A DNA stretch of 64,000 bases from Yponomeuta sedellus (taxonomy: Eukaryota > Arthropoda > Insecta > Lepidoptera > Yponomeutidae), in contig OW203731.1 of the NCBI GenBank assembly GCA_934045075.1, positions 14,889,062 through 14,953,061 of the forward strand, read 5' to 3'. Positions within the stretch are counted from its first letter, which is position 1, and every line of letters begins with the position of its first letter. Below the pieces are notes generated by a model that did no database searches, was not told the origin of the DNA, and was given only the letters and a program-made list of their open reading frames with translations. A program made the position numbers and the translations under genes. Below are positions 19,913-30,690 of this stretch, one piece after another.

Positions 19913-21260
19913 GCACTATATTTTCTTATAACTTCTGTTACTATAACTTTTGTGTGCACACAAAAACAAAGGATATCTATCTAACTAAAAAGCAAATTTA
20001 TACAAGCAGTTAGTCAAATAAACGTGTCCTTGAGACACATGTGGCCCAAAGGTATCCAAGACGCTTGTATCATTCATTACTTAACACAGGTACTAGACTA
20101 AAGTTATTTTGAATTATTTTCAAAGTAGAAAAGTACATACAAAGTTGACAACGGATCAAACTTTATTATTTAAGTTTTTTTTCATAGTCGATGTCGTGTG
20201 GTTCACTGTAGGTACTCTTGATTAAAGTCAGTCTGTGAAATTTATCCCACAGATTTCGTCGTCGATTCCACTAAAACACTCATAAGTCACTCATAAGTTA
20301 AAGCCCGTTTATAACAGGAACTTTTTTCATATACCGTATTTAATTCCATATTACGAGTGATTTAGCGGAACTGACTAAAGTAAATAAGATCGTTAATCCA
20401 ATAATTTACAGTGACCCATAGGACCATAATAATTATGCACATAATACATTACATCATCTCGCCTTACACAGGACACCTCTGGAGTTCACTTGGTAGCTTT
20501 TGTTTTGTTCAGGATAGGAGCTAGAATTCAATGATGGCATATATAGCCTAATCCTTAGTAACAAGATCATACGCTGTACTTACTGCATTGATTATAAAGG
20601 CTACAATTCAATGGAAGCCAATTTTCTTACTGCATGATTAGATTGAAATGCAAATGGCTCATTGGTATAATTGTTCGGGTGAATATTCATTAGACGTTTT
20701 ATTTAGCCGTTTCAAATGAGCTACTGTTTAATTGTTCTGTTTTGTTTCTGTCTTTCTTCTTACACAATTGACATTACGTTTAAGATTTAATAGCGCAACA
20801 AGAAACAGAATAAAAGGTCATGGCACATCAAACCGATACGACTCTAAGGCGTATGACTTGAATTCTACATAAAAAAATCAAACTAAAGCCAAAATCTGTA
20901 TTCTGAGCGCCACACATTGAATTCGAATGAGAAAATAAAAGTCTAATGACTTAGTCAAGTTATCTGTGAATCTTACGTTCCTTTTCTCGATTGTAAATGG
21001 AAAGTTAGTCGAATTTTATAACATCTACAAAATTCATTTTTGAATTAATACATTTTGCAGCAAAATATTAAATTATGTGTTATTTTGTAAACTAAAAAAA
21101 ATATTTACGTATAATATATATGAAACGAATGCACGTAAAATTGAGAAAACGCGAATATTTAGCTCGTAGGAATTTTTTTAATCTGTCTTTTTCTTGCTTT
21201 TCAGTGACATTGTCCCATTTGTAAAAAGTAGACATAATCATATAAAACGCTATAAAAGTA
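19913..21260. other. No recognised gene or repeat
   Basis: AT-rich; no frame over 60 codons with a recognisable domain. Confidence 0.45.
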
Positions 21261-21462
21261 AAATACTTAAAAAGGTTCATTGGCCAGTCGGCAAAAATAT
21301 ACGGTACTAAAAGTTATAAACATGAGATGATAGAGCTATTCTGCCTTAACGCAATTTGAATACTACTTTGGAGTCATACCTATGTAAAGTAGATTTTTAA
21401 AATACTTAAAAAGGTTGATTGGCCGGTCGGCAACAATATACGGTATTAAAAGTTATAAATAA
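21261..21462. repeat. Direct repeat, two copies of about 63 bp
   Basis: AAATACTTAAAAAGGTT followed by ATTGGCC-GTCGGCAA and ATATACGGTA occurs near 21261-21324 and again near 21400-21462. The spacer (21330-21398) carries TTCTGCCTTAACGCAATTTG, which also occurs at 25441 and 30901 in the tandem duplication, so the spacer belongs to a dispersed repeat. Confidence 0.55.
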
Positions 21463-21487
21463 CCTACCTATAAGGAAACGTCAACGA

Positions 21488-21519
21488 GCCATTTTCAGCA
21501 CAAGTTCGCAATTGACATG
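21488..21519. repeat. Single TIR end of the long-TIR family
   Basis: GAGCCATTTTCAGCACAAGT then TCGCAA; compare 12167 and 37185. No partner end within 1 kb. Confidence 0.4.
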
Positions 21520-22985
21520 GGCAAGAATCTCCCTGATCCGCTCTTAGGCAAGCCGAATTTAGGCTAGCCGTCAGCACGCTAACCACGCATCACCTCGCCC
21601 GTGAGATGCAAGCTGGCCGGATGCGCACTGGCTGCAGAGAGCGAGCTTCTTGATTGGACACGAGCAAATTAGTCAAATTACTATGAAATTTGACACTGAA
21701 TCACTCAGGATTTGGCGTGCATAATTAGGCCACTCGCGGCTAGCAGTCGGTGCACTGGTAGGATGCGGTGCGGTTGCTTGAAGTCGGATACTTTACGGTG
21801 GCATTTTGAAACAGACTATACACCCAGAAACAACTGAATGCTCAAATTTGAATGAAAAGTTAAAATCTGGGTTGAAGCCAAACTGTAGCGGCGCCGCTAT
21901 AGTGCGATACCTGTATGTCATACAATTAACATAAAATATAAATTACAGTGCCACCACATTTGTCCACTGCTCTTTATAGGCCTTCACAAGGCATGCCACA
22001 TTTTTCTATTTGTGGCAGTGCTCAAGCAGCCAATACAGATAAACTGAGATTTTGAAAGTCATATTTTTTTTGTTGGGTAGTCGATTTATGGGATAGTATA
22101 AAAACTCGTAGTGTAGAGTAACTTTGCGAAACGGTTAGTTCCACAACCACCTTCTTAAACTCGATTCAGGCGCTAACTTTCGTTTTCTATTTTATACTTT
22201 ACAATTTTGTCAGTCGACTATGGCAATCATACTATCATGAAGTAGACAGGGACACCTGCAACATGTTCTGGAATTCGAAAATAATCTCTGCTTTTAAAAC
22301 TTAAGCTTCACAACATAACGGTGATCTTAGTAATAAGGAGCTTTTACAGTAGTTTTTATTAATAGTTTTTATTACCTAAGTTGAGAATATTTTTTACTTT
22401 TGCACCAGGAAATTATATTACAAAATAATGAAATCACGGACACTACGGAATGGCGATTGTAAGAAAATTTACATTCTGTCCGCATAGTGTACTTAGTTTC
22501 TTGTACATAAAACAACAAAGTTAAAATAAATTTACTTAATCTCTACCGCAAGCACCAAAACTTTTGCAAAACTTTAAAATGCTCCCGACCCTGTGTTGGT
22601 GTTAAGCACAATCTAACTTGTAATGGACTTAGCACCCCTAGTTTATGAGTAAGACAAAGGACCTATTGTCTAGGGCAAATTTCCTCTTTGGACCCTCATT
22701 TTGTATCAAACAATTTCAAACCAGGCCGTGTCCCTGTTTTATTTCACAAGAGAGAAGAGTTAGACGAGAACGTTGGTGGCTAATAATTTTGTCCAGTCTT
22801 CACTGAATCAGGCGGCTGCTTTCTCTAGACAATTGTTCGGAGATACTCAACAATCAGTAAATTTAATCACTCCCATATTGTTAAAACTTACACTGTGATT
22901 TTGGGGTGGCCATCTCGGTTGAAATACCGTCCTGGAGCCTTTGTATTTGGGGAGAAATTTAACTTTTCCAGGTCATATTTTTTCA
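21520..22985. other. No recognised gene; locally GC-richer patch
   Basis: 21530-21800 is clearly richer in G and C than its surroundings but matches nothing else here. TTTGTCCACTGCTC (21959-21972) may be a decayed LINE end. Confidence 0.35.
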
Positions 22986-22989
22986 CTAG

Positions 22990-23150
22990 TTGACTTTAAT
23001 TACGACATTCGCAAAGCAGTAAGCAGTGGAAGAAGAGAGCCAAAGATCGGGCTCTGTGGCGTGTCTTGGGAGAAGCTTTTGTGAAGCAAGCTGGTGGACT
23101 GGCACTGGTTGATTATGGTGATGATGATGATAAAGAAGAAAAAGAAGAAA
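22990..23150 (+). mobile_element. RTE-like LINE 3' fragment (second lineage)
   Basis: Translation gives KAVSSGRREPKIG/AKDRALWRVLGEAF-type sequence in two frames, i.e. the RTE C-terminus with one frameshift. The end is TGGTTGATTATGGTGATGAT with a GATGATGA tail. It is close to 40515-40665 and distinct from the TAGCCTGAAGAAG lineage. Confidence 0.6.
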
Positions 23151-23399
23151 AACATGTATTTAACGCCACATAGACATACCAAATTTTACAAGATAAGGAA
23201 AATACAGAAAAGAAAACAAGAATAAAACAAAAGCAAAAGAAAAGAGAAACTCAAAGTAGCACAGAAACTGCGGCTTAATGAACGTTGCAATTCAAACTAG
23301 GTGTCCATTTCAAAATCTATATCATTTAGGAGAAAAAATGGACAAAAAATCTCCTAACTTAGTCTTTTCAAAAGTCCTTAATTAACATAGTTTACATAA

Positions 23400-23935
23400 T
23401 TATTATAAACATAGAACTCATAAATTGTACTGGCTTTCATTCCAGACCTCATTGTCATCTAAATAATCCTTTATGTTATGGTAGCCCTTTTGGCACAAAG
23501 TGTGCTTAACATATTTTTTGAACCGCGATTCAGGCAAGCTTAATATATCTTCAGGGATTTTATTATAGAAGCGTATACAATGCCCCATGAAGGATGTATT
23601 AACCTTTGCCAGCCTAAATAGTGGGAACAAAAGTTTATGTTTATTTCTAGTATTTACATTGTGTTGGCTACCCAAAGTTTTAAAGTTACTGATATTTTTC
23701 CTAACGTACATAATGTTTTCATATATATACTGACTGGCAACTGTCTGGATGTTAGTTTCTTTAAAGAAATCTCTTAACGAATCTCTACTACCCAGCCTAT
23801 AAATGAATCTGATCGCTCTCTTCTGCAAGACGAAGATGGTCTCAATGTCTGCTGGCCGTCCCCACAGTAGTATGCCATAGGACATAAGACTATGGAAGTA
23901 ACTAAAATAACTACAAGTCAATAAAACGAAAACCA
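23400..23935 (-). mobile_element. 5'-truncated Jockey-like non-LTR retrotransposon
   Basis: The minus strand holds the end of an RT-bearing ORF plus a short 3' UTR. Diverged relatives of the same region lie at 9235 (-), 36653-36765 (+) and 51935-52080 (+). The clade is called from the C-terminal pattern only, since the RT core is absent. Confidence 0.65.
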
Positions 23936-23948
23936 ATTCCAATATCAC
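23418..23948 (-). pseudogene. C-terminal part of a non-LTR reverse transcriptase ORF
   Basis: The frame reads through to a normal stop with no internal break: YFHSLMSYGILLWG (residues about 17-30), LQKRAIRFIYRLGSRDSLRD (41-60), SQYIYENIMYVRKN (72-85), MGHCIRFYNKIPEDI (120-134), then a Lys-rich end. YFHS.MSYGI.LWG followed by LQK.AIR.I is the standard post-RT region of Jockey-type elements in insects. The palm domain with FADD lies outside, lost to 5' truncation. About the first 15 residues may be flank. Confidence 0.7.
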
Positions 23949-23950
23949 AG

Positions 23951-24359
23951 ATAGTAATACACTTTATGTTGATGCAGCGAAAAAAGGCCTCATGCTTAGT
24001 ATAAGTTGAGGGTTTACACCCATAACACTGATTTTCAGCGAGGGCCTTCTGGTGACTCACGGAGCATCAAAACGGACCAAACACGCACTCACACTCTCAT
24101 ATGCAGCCATACTTACACGCATACAAGCACACTCACAGATATATACATATATACATACATAGTGATAAATAATACATAATAATTACACTAAGAATAGCTA
24201 CTTAAATGATTATGACGACTATGAAGTAGAAGAGCTCTACGCGACACCAAAGTGTTTTCATAATAAATTTTAAAGGACGGAAGTTGTGGCACGAAACATT
24301 CATAAGGTTGAAGAGTCACTATTTCTTTGGAGCTGCGAAAAAGTAGCTGCTTTAAAGTT
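23951..24359. other. No recognised feature
   Basis: Contains an ATACATATATACATACATA stretch near 24142-24162; otherwise no match. Confidence 0.4.
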
Positions 24360-24596
24360 TTGAAGAAATTAAGCATTTTTAGCCGTCAACTAGTCGGTCC
24401 AGGGGTTGAGTCGACGGCAGTTAAACTTTTACATTTTCCTCGAGAACTCGCAAAAAATGTGACTGACTTAAACCTAAAGATGAACGTAGAAACCGTCCTA
24501 CTTCAAAAGATTTTGAAAACCTAATCTTAGACAGCATAAACTCACGCCTGTGTCCCAGATAGGTAGGCAAAGAAAAAGGACTCTATGTGGGTTCAT

Positions 24597-24671
24597 GTGT
24601 GTGTATGTATGTGGGTGTGTGTGGGTGTATGTATGTGGGTGTGTGTGGGTGTATGTGTGTGTGTGTGTATT
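24597..24671 (+). repeat. GT-rich microsatellite (TGTGTGGGTGTATG type)
   Basis: Alternating TGTG, GGGTG and TATG motifs; the copy B equivalent is 28388-28457 and differs in composition and length. Open frames crossing it on either strand are artefacts of the repeat. Confidence 0.8.
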
Positions 24672-25029
24672 ACGAGTGAGTGCCATATGCGGCGTAGTGA
24701 AAAATGAAATATGCTATAAGGCCTTAACCCTCCTCTTTTCGTTTTCTTCCTTCATGCTTTCCACATGTCCAAACCAACGCAACATTAATTCTCAATCGTA
24801 CTCTACATCCTCTATCAATTTACAGCATCCTGTCGTTCAAAGTAACACCACATAATAATTGAAATGAACTGTTTGCGTTCAAGCTAATCTAAAACTTATT
24901 GTGAAGACTTTTAAGTGGCTGAGTATGTCCTACTATTTATCTATGTATTGTAAACCTGTAATAACTGTTTGTCTTCCAGGACAATAAAATAAAATAATAC
25001 TTCTCAAAGACCTCAAAAACCAATTTCAT

Positions 25030-25225
25030 AACCTATTTAGAGCCAATGGGCGACTCACGGCACTGATGCCGTGAGTCGCCCATTGGCTCAATTGGTAGAG
25101 CGCTTGCACGGATAGCCAGAGGTTGCGGGTTCGAATCCCGGCATGGGTGAAATTTTTAGCCTCTAAATAGGTTTTTAAATTTGTTCCTTAGCACGGGTTA
25201 GTGTATTGAAAATAAAATAGTATAA
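25030..25225 (+). mobile_element. Foldback TLF copy in duplication copy A
   Basis: Perfect 23-bp arms (25040-25062 and 25067-25089, starting GAGCCAATGGGCGACTCACG) surround CTGA. The right arm continues into a full tRNA-like domain (A box TGGCTCAATTGG, B box GGTTCGAATCC), T5, GCCTCTAAATAGG and the family tail. The left arm keeps only AACCTATTTAGA before jumping to the 5' part of the tRNA-like domain, i.e. an inverted dimer with its left tRNA 3' half deleted. Confidence 0.75.
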
Positions 25226-25695
25226 AAAAAGACATTTTTACTACTAAAACTATGTTTCACAATGAAAATTACTGTGCAGTATAGATTTGTGTAAAGTAAA
25301 ATCAATAAGTCTATGAGTTACGTTACATTTCAACAAATAAACATAGGCATCGTTGAGTGTAACCTTTTATTTATTACCAGCTTAAGCAACATTATGATGT
25401 TGTCTGTATAAAGTTCCAAGGAAATATAGCAATAATAGAGTTATTCTGCCTTAACGCAATTTGAATACTACTTTGGAGTCATAGTACCTATGTAAAATTG
25501 ATTTTTAAACTGTACATGGTGATTTTATGTGCACACATTTGTACATGGTAATTTTATGGACAGAAAAAATGTATCTGATTGTCAAGCTGAATCAAGTGTC
25601 AAGTCAAGTGAACTGTATAGATAAATAAATAAATATTCATGGACATATTGCACAGATCTCGTTAGCCCCATACTAAGTACAACTAAATGACTTGT

Positions 25696-28062
25696 TTACA
25701 CTATTTTTATTTTTAATGCACTAACCCGTGCTAAGGAACAAATTTAAAAAACCTATTTAGAGGCTAAAAATTTCACCCATGCCGGGATTCGAACCCGCAA
25801 CCTCTGGCTATCCGTACCAGCGCTCTACCAATTGAGCCAATGGGCGACTCACGGCATCAGTGAAATTTCGAACCTCTTTACAATATTCTCTGTATTACGT
25901 ACAGGCAGCGACATCTGACTTAAGCAAATTGCATTACTTACAGCCCCGACTACCTACTTTGCAGTTAGGTTTAACATCGGAACGATATCACTGTACCCAC
26001 ATGATTACACTATTTTTATTTTTAATGCACTAACCCGTGCTAAGGAACAAATTTAAAAACCTATTTAGAGGCTAAAAATTTCACCCATGCCGGGATTCGA
26101 ACCCGCAACCTCTGGCTATCCGTACCAGCGCTCTACCAATTGAGCCAATGGGCGACTCACGGCATCAGTGAAATTTCGAACCTCTTTACAATATTCTCTG
26201 TATTACGTACAGGCAGCGACATCTGACTTAAGCAAATTGCATTACTTACAGCCCCGACTACCTACTTTGCAGTTAGGTTTAACATCGGAACGATATCACT
26301 GTACCCACATGATTACACTATTTTTATTTTTAATGCACTAACCCGTGCTAAGGAACAAATTTAAAAACCTATTTAGAGGCTAAAAATTTCACCCATGCCG
26401 GGATTCGAACCCGCAACCTCTGGCTATCCGTACCAGCGCTCTACCAATTGAGCCAATGGGCGACTCACGGCATCAGTGAAATTTCGAACCTCTTTACAAT
26501 ATTCTCTGTATTACGTACAGGCAGCGACATCTGACTTAAGCAAATTGCATTACTTACAGCCCCGACTACCTACTTTGCAGTTAGGTTTAACATCGGAACG
26601 ATATCACTGTACCCACATGATTACACTATTTTTATTTTTAATGCACTAACCCGTGCTAAGGAACAAATTTAAAAACCTATTTAGAGGCTAAAAATTTCAC
26701 CCATGCCGGGATTCGAACCCGCAACCTCTGGCTATCCGTACCAGCGCTCTACCAATTGAGCCAATGGGCGACTCACGGCATCAGTGAAATTTCGAACCTC
26801 TTTACAATATTCTCTGTATTACGTACAGGCAGCGACATCTGACTTAAGCAAATTGCATTACTTACAGCCCCGACTACCTACTTTGGGTACAGTGATATCG
26901 TTCCGATGTTAAACCTAACTGCAAAGTAGGTAGTCGGGGCTGTAAGTAATGCAATTTGCTTAAGTCAGATGTCGCTGCCTGTACGTAATACAGAGAATAT
27001 TGTAAAGAGGTTCGAAATTTCACTGATGCCGTGAGTCGCCCATTGGCTCAATTGGTAGAGCGCTGGTACGGATAGCCAGAGGTTGCGGGTTCGAATCCCG
27101 GCATGGGTGAAAAAATTTTTAGCCTCTAAATAGGTTTTTAAATTTGTTCCTTAGCACGGGTTAGTGCATTAAAAATAAAAATAGTGTAATCATGTGGGTA
27201 CAGTGATATCGTTCCGATGTTAAACCTAACTGCAAAGTAGGTAGTCGGGGCTGTAAGTAATGCAATTTGCTTAAGTCAGATGTCGCTGCCTGTACGTAAT
27301 ACAGAGAATATTGTAAAGAGGTTCGAAATTTCACTGATGCCGTGAGTCGCCCATTGGCTCAATTGGTAGAGCGCTGGTACGGATAGCCAGAGGTTGCGGG
27401 TTCGAATCCCGGCATGGGTGAAATTTTTAGCCTCTAAATAGGTTTTTAAATTTGTTCCTTAGCACGGGTTAGTGCATTAAAAATAAAAATAGTGTAATCA
27501 TGTGGGTACAGTGATATCGTTCCGATGTTAAACCTAACTGCAAAGTAGGTAGTCGGGGCTGTAAGTAATGCAATTTGCTTAAGTCAGATGTCGCTGCCTG
27601 TACGTAATACAGAGAATATTGTAAAGAGGTTCGAAATTTCACTGATGCCGTGAGTCGCCCATTGGCTCAATTGGTAGAGCGCTGGTACGGATAGCCAGAG
27701 GTTGCGGGTTCGAATCCCGGCATGGGTGAAATTTTTAGCCTCTAAATAGGTTTTTAAATTTGTTCCTTAGCACGGGTTAGTGCATTAAAAATAAAAATAG
27801 TGTAATCATGTGGGTACAGTGATATCGTTCCGATGTTAAACCTAACTGCAAAGTAGGTAGTCGGGGCTGTAAGTAATGCAATTTGCTTAAGTCAGATGTC
27901 GCTGCCTGTACGTAATACAGAGAATATTGTAAAGAGGTTCGAAATTTCACTGATGCCGTGAGTCGCCCATTGGCTCAATTGGTAGAGCGCTGGTACGGAT
28001 AGCCAGAGGTTGCGGGTTCGAATCCCGGCATGGGTGAAATTTTTAGCCTCTAAATAGGTTTT
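25696..28062. mobile_element. Palindromic array of eight TLF units (4 minus, 4 plus)
   Basis: 2,367 bp. Unit length is 308 bp; the first plus spacing is 311 bp because of three extra A. tRNA-like domains (73 nt) lie on the minus strand at 25774-25846, 26082-26154, 26390-26462 and 26698-26770, and on the plus strand at 27037-27109, 27348-27420, 27656-27728 and 27964-28036. The two halves are mirror images about 26903.5 with a 36-nt unpaired centre (26886-26921). TAAATGACTTGT flanks the array (25684-25695, 28063-28074) and occurs once in the empty site at 31141-31152. The ends match those of single TLF copies. Units look nearly identical, so expansion is recent. Confidence 0.9.
27037..27109 (+). 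tRNA. Representative tRNA-like Pol III unit of TLF (not a decoding tRNA)
   Basis: A box TGGCTCAATTGG fits TRGYNNARNNG and B box GTTCGAATC fits GWTCRANNC exactly. D stem GCTC/GAGC and an anticodon-type stem CTGGT/GCCAG can form. The 7-nt loop ACGGATA has C instead of the invariant U at position 33, and the T stem has a G-G mismatch, so decoding is unlikely. The shape is nearest to a Lys-type tRNA by eye. A run of five T begins about ten bases after the B-box arm (in this copy after AAAAA), so a Pol III transcript would stop there instead of covering the element. Confidence 0.6.
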
Positions 28063-28634
28063 TAAATGACTTGTGTTACAGGTGCTAACTCGACGATAGA
28101 TTAAATACAATAAATACATAATAACATCCAAGACCCGACGCAATCTTGAAGAAATTAAGCATTTTAGCCGTCAACTAGTCGGTCCAGGGGTTGAGTCGAC
28201 GGCAGTTAAACTTTTACATTTTCCTCGAGAACTCGCAAAAACTGTGACTGACTTTAACCTAAAGATGAACGTAGAAACCGTCCTACTTCAAAAGATTATG
28301 AAAACCTAATCTTACACAGCATAAACTCACGCCTATGTCCCAGATAGGTAGGCAAAGAAAAAGGACTCTATAGATTTCTATGTGGGTTCATGTGTGTGTA
28401 TATATGTGTGTGTATATATGTGTGTGTGTGTGTGGGTGTATGTGTGTGTGTGTGTATTACGAGTGAGTGCCATATGCGGTGTAGAGAAAAATGAAATATG
28501 CTATAAGGCCTTACCCCTCCTCTTTTCGTTTTCTTCCTTCATGCTTTCCACATGTCCAAACCAACGCAACATTAGTTTCTCAATCGTACTCTATATCCTC
28601 TATCAATTTACAGCATCCTGTCGTTCAAAGTAAC

Positions 28635-30300
28635 ATCATTCATCATTCATCATTTCAGCCTATTGCAGTCCACTGCTGGACATAAGCCTCCCCCAGGGTG
28701 CGCCACAAGACCCGATCTCCCGTTTTCGCCATCCAGTCACCACCAGCCACCTTTTTCAGGTCGTCGGTCCATCTGGCCGGAGGGCGTCCTACACTACGCT
28801 TGCCGAGTCGTGGTCTCCATTCGAGAACCCGTCTGCTCCAACGATCTTCGGTTCTGCGACAGATGTGACCAGCCCACTGCCACTTCAGCCTGCTACACTT
28901 CTGAACTACGTCAGTGACTTTGGTTTTTTGTCGGATGATCTCGTTCCGGACTTTGTCCCTTAACGAGATTCCGAGCATACACCTTTCCATAGCTCGCTGA
29001 GTGACATGCAATCGGTGGGCTAGTTTCACTGTCAGGTTCCACGTCTCGGCTCCGTATGTCATGACCGGCAGGACGCATTGATTGAATACCTTGGTCTTCA
29101 GGCATTGTGGCAAGGATGACTCGAAGATGTGACGCAACTTTCCAAACGCTGCCCAGCCAAGCTGCACTCTTCTGGTGATTTCACCCTCCAAGTTGTCTCT
29201 ACCCAGCTGGATCTTTTGTCCTAGGTAGACTTACTCTTGGACAACTTCAAGGGCTACACCTTCGACGAGAACGGGCTCAGGGACGATGTGCTCGTTGAAC
29301 ATGACCTTAGTCTTGTCCAAGTTCATCCCAAGCCCAACGCGTCTCGAGGCAGCATTAAGATCAGACAGCATTTTCTGTAGGTCTTGCAGCGATTCTGCCA
29401 TTAAGACTATGTCGTCAGCAAAGCGGAGGTGTGTGAGATATTCACCATTAACATTGATGCCCATGCCATTCCACCACAGGGTCTTGAAAACATCCTCCAG
29501 AGCATTGGTGAAGAGTTTCGGGGAAATAACGTCACCCTGTCTTACACCTCTGAGCAACTGGATGGGTCTTGTTTGGTGGTTCTGTACTTGCACGGACATC
29601 GTCGCCACTTGGTAGAGACTCCTCAGCATCTCCACGTAACGCCAGTCGACTTGGCATCGCTGCAAAGACTCCAGAACAGCCCAGGTTTCGATGGAGTCGA
29701 AGGCCTTCTCGTAGTCCACAAACGCCAGACACAGCGGTTGGTTATACTCTTCGGACTTCTGTATAACCTGCCGAACAGTATGGATGTGGTCTACGGTGCT
29801 ATAGCCTTTACGAAACCCAGCCTGTTCCGGTGGCTGAAAGGCGTCAAATCTTGATGCTAGACGATTCGTGATGACTCTCGAGAACAGCTTATAGACGTGG
29901 CTCAGAAGCGTGATCGGCCTATAGTTTTTAAGGAGCGTTTTGTCTCCTTTCTTGAAAAACAATGCCACTACACCTCTGCTCCACGCCCTCGGGGTAGTAC
30001 CATTGGTTATTACCGAGTTGAAGAGCCTCCTCAACTCCCCAAGAACAGGTTCACCACCAGCCTTGAGGAGCTCAGAGGCTACTCCATCTTCACCGGCAGC
30101 CTTCCCATTACTAAGCTGTTTGAGAGCCGCCCCGATTTCGTCGACATCTACATCTGGGAAATCGTCAGTGAAGTGGCGGGTAAGTGAGGCTCTAGGGTCT
30201 CTCGCGTCAGGTGGAGGCTTCGGTGCGTGCGAGGCATACAGATGTCCGTAGAAGTCCTCAATTTCAGCGAGTATCCCCGGGACTGATGTGACGGTTTCAC
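28635..30300 (-). mobile_element. 5'-truncated RTE-type LINE with 9-bp target-site duplication
   Basis: CAAAGTAAC at 28626-28634 and 30301-30309; the empty site in copy A has it once (24838-24846). The minus-strand 3' end reads GTCCAGCAGTGGACTGCAAT, AGGCTGAAATGATGAATGAT, a trinucleotide/heptanucleotide tail. The 5' end is truncated between the endonuclease and RT domains, leaving the RT and C-terminal parts of one ORF. The best preserved RT element in the window. Confidence 0.9.
28655..30300 (-). pseudogene. RTE-type reverse transcriptase with one in-frame stop
   Basis: Upstream part (29231-30316; the first residues, MWCYF, come from the flank): linker, NYRPITLL (131-138), QAGFRKGYSTVDHI (165-178), FVDYEKAFD (199-207), RGVRQGD (256-262) and FADD (299-302), which is the catalytic palm with its Asp pair intact. 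A TAA at 29231-29233 follows EVVQE. The same frame then continues VYLGQKIQLGRDNLEGEITR into VLPVMTYGAETW, RWTDDLKK and a stop at 28655. The stop replaces one sense codon, so this is a nonsense mutation without any frameshift. Confidence 0.9.
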
Positions 30301-30488
30301 CAAAGTAACACCACATAATAATTGAAGTGAACTGTCTGCGTTCAAGCTAATCTAAAACTAATTGTGTAGACTTTTAAGTGGCTGAGTATGTCCTACTATT
30401 TATCTATGTATTGTAAACCTGTAATAACTGTTTGTCTTCCAGGACAATAAAATAATACTTCTCAAAGACCTCAAAAACAAATTTCATA

Positions 30489-30690
30489 ACCTATTTAGAG
30501 CCAATGGGCGACTCACGGCACTGATGCCGTGAGTCGCCCATTGGCTCAATTGGTAGAGCGCTTGCACGGATAGCCAGAGGTTGCGGGTTCGAATCCCGGC
30601 ATGGGTGAAATTTTTAGCCTCTAAATAGGTTTTTAAATTTGTTCCTTAGCACGGGTTAGTGCATTGAAAATAAAATAGTATAAAAAAGAC
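30489..30690 (+). mobile_element. Foldback TLF copy in duplication copy B
   Basis: Same 23-bp arms (30498-30520, 30525-30547) and the same deletion as in copy A, so the foldback predates the duplication. Confidence 0.75.

Larger units (their letters stand above)
24360..28143. repeat. Tandem duplication, copy A (carries the TLF array)
   Basis: TTGAAGAAATTAAGC at 24360 begins a segment that recurs at 28146. A ends and B ends share GACCCGACGCAA (28132-28143, 31210-31221). Without insertions each copy is about 1.4 kb. Copy A holds the GT-rich microsatellite (24597-24670), a foldback TLF (25030-25225) and, at 25696-28062, the eight-unit array. It has no LINE at 24838-24846, the site occupied in copy B. 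The copies differ mainly at the microsatellite, so the duplication is fairly young. Confidence 0.85.

Noticed and set aside
24498..24855. Open frames across the GT microsatellite (both strands), also 28382-28633
   Set aside because: Simple-sequence translations (CVWVYVC, THTHPHTY); no protein expected.
25774..28036. A cluster of eight functional tRNA genes
   Set aside because: The position 33 equivalent is C, the T stem has a mismatch, and no long variable arm supports the apparent Ser-type loop. The domain travels with 235 bp of identical flank, so it is a mobile element component.
25696..28062. CRISPR-like or satellite array
   Set aside because: Units of 308 bp without unique spacers, in a eukaryotic context, with two orientations and target-site duplications, do not fit a CRISPR array. 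Too few units for a satellite.
29286..30251. Several plus-strand frames of 65-141 codons across the RTE element
   Set aside because: Antisense shadows of the RT frame on the minus strand.
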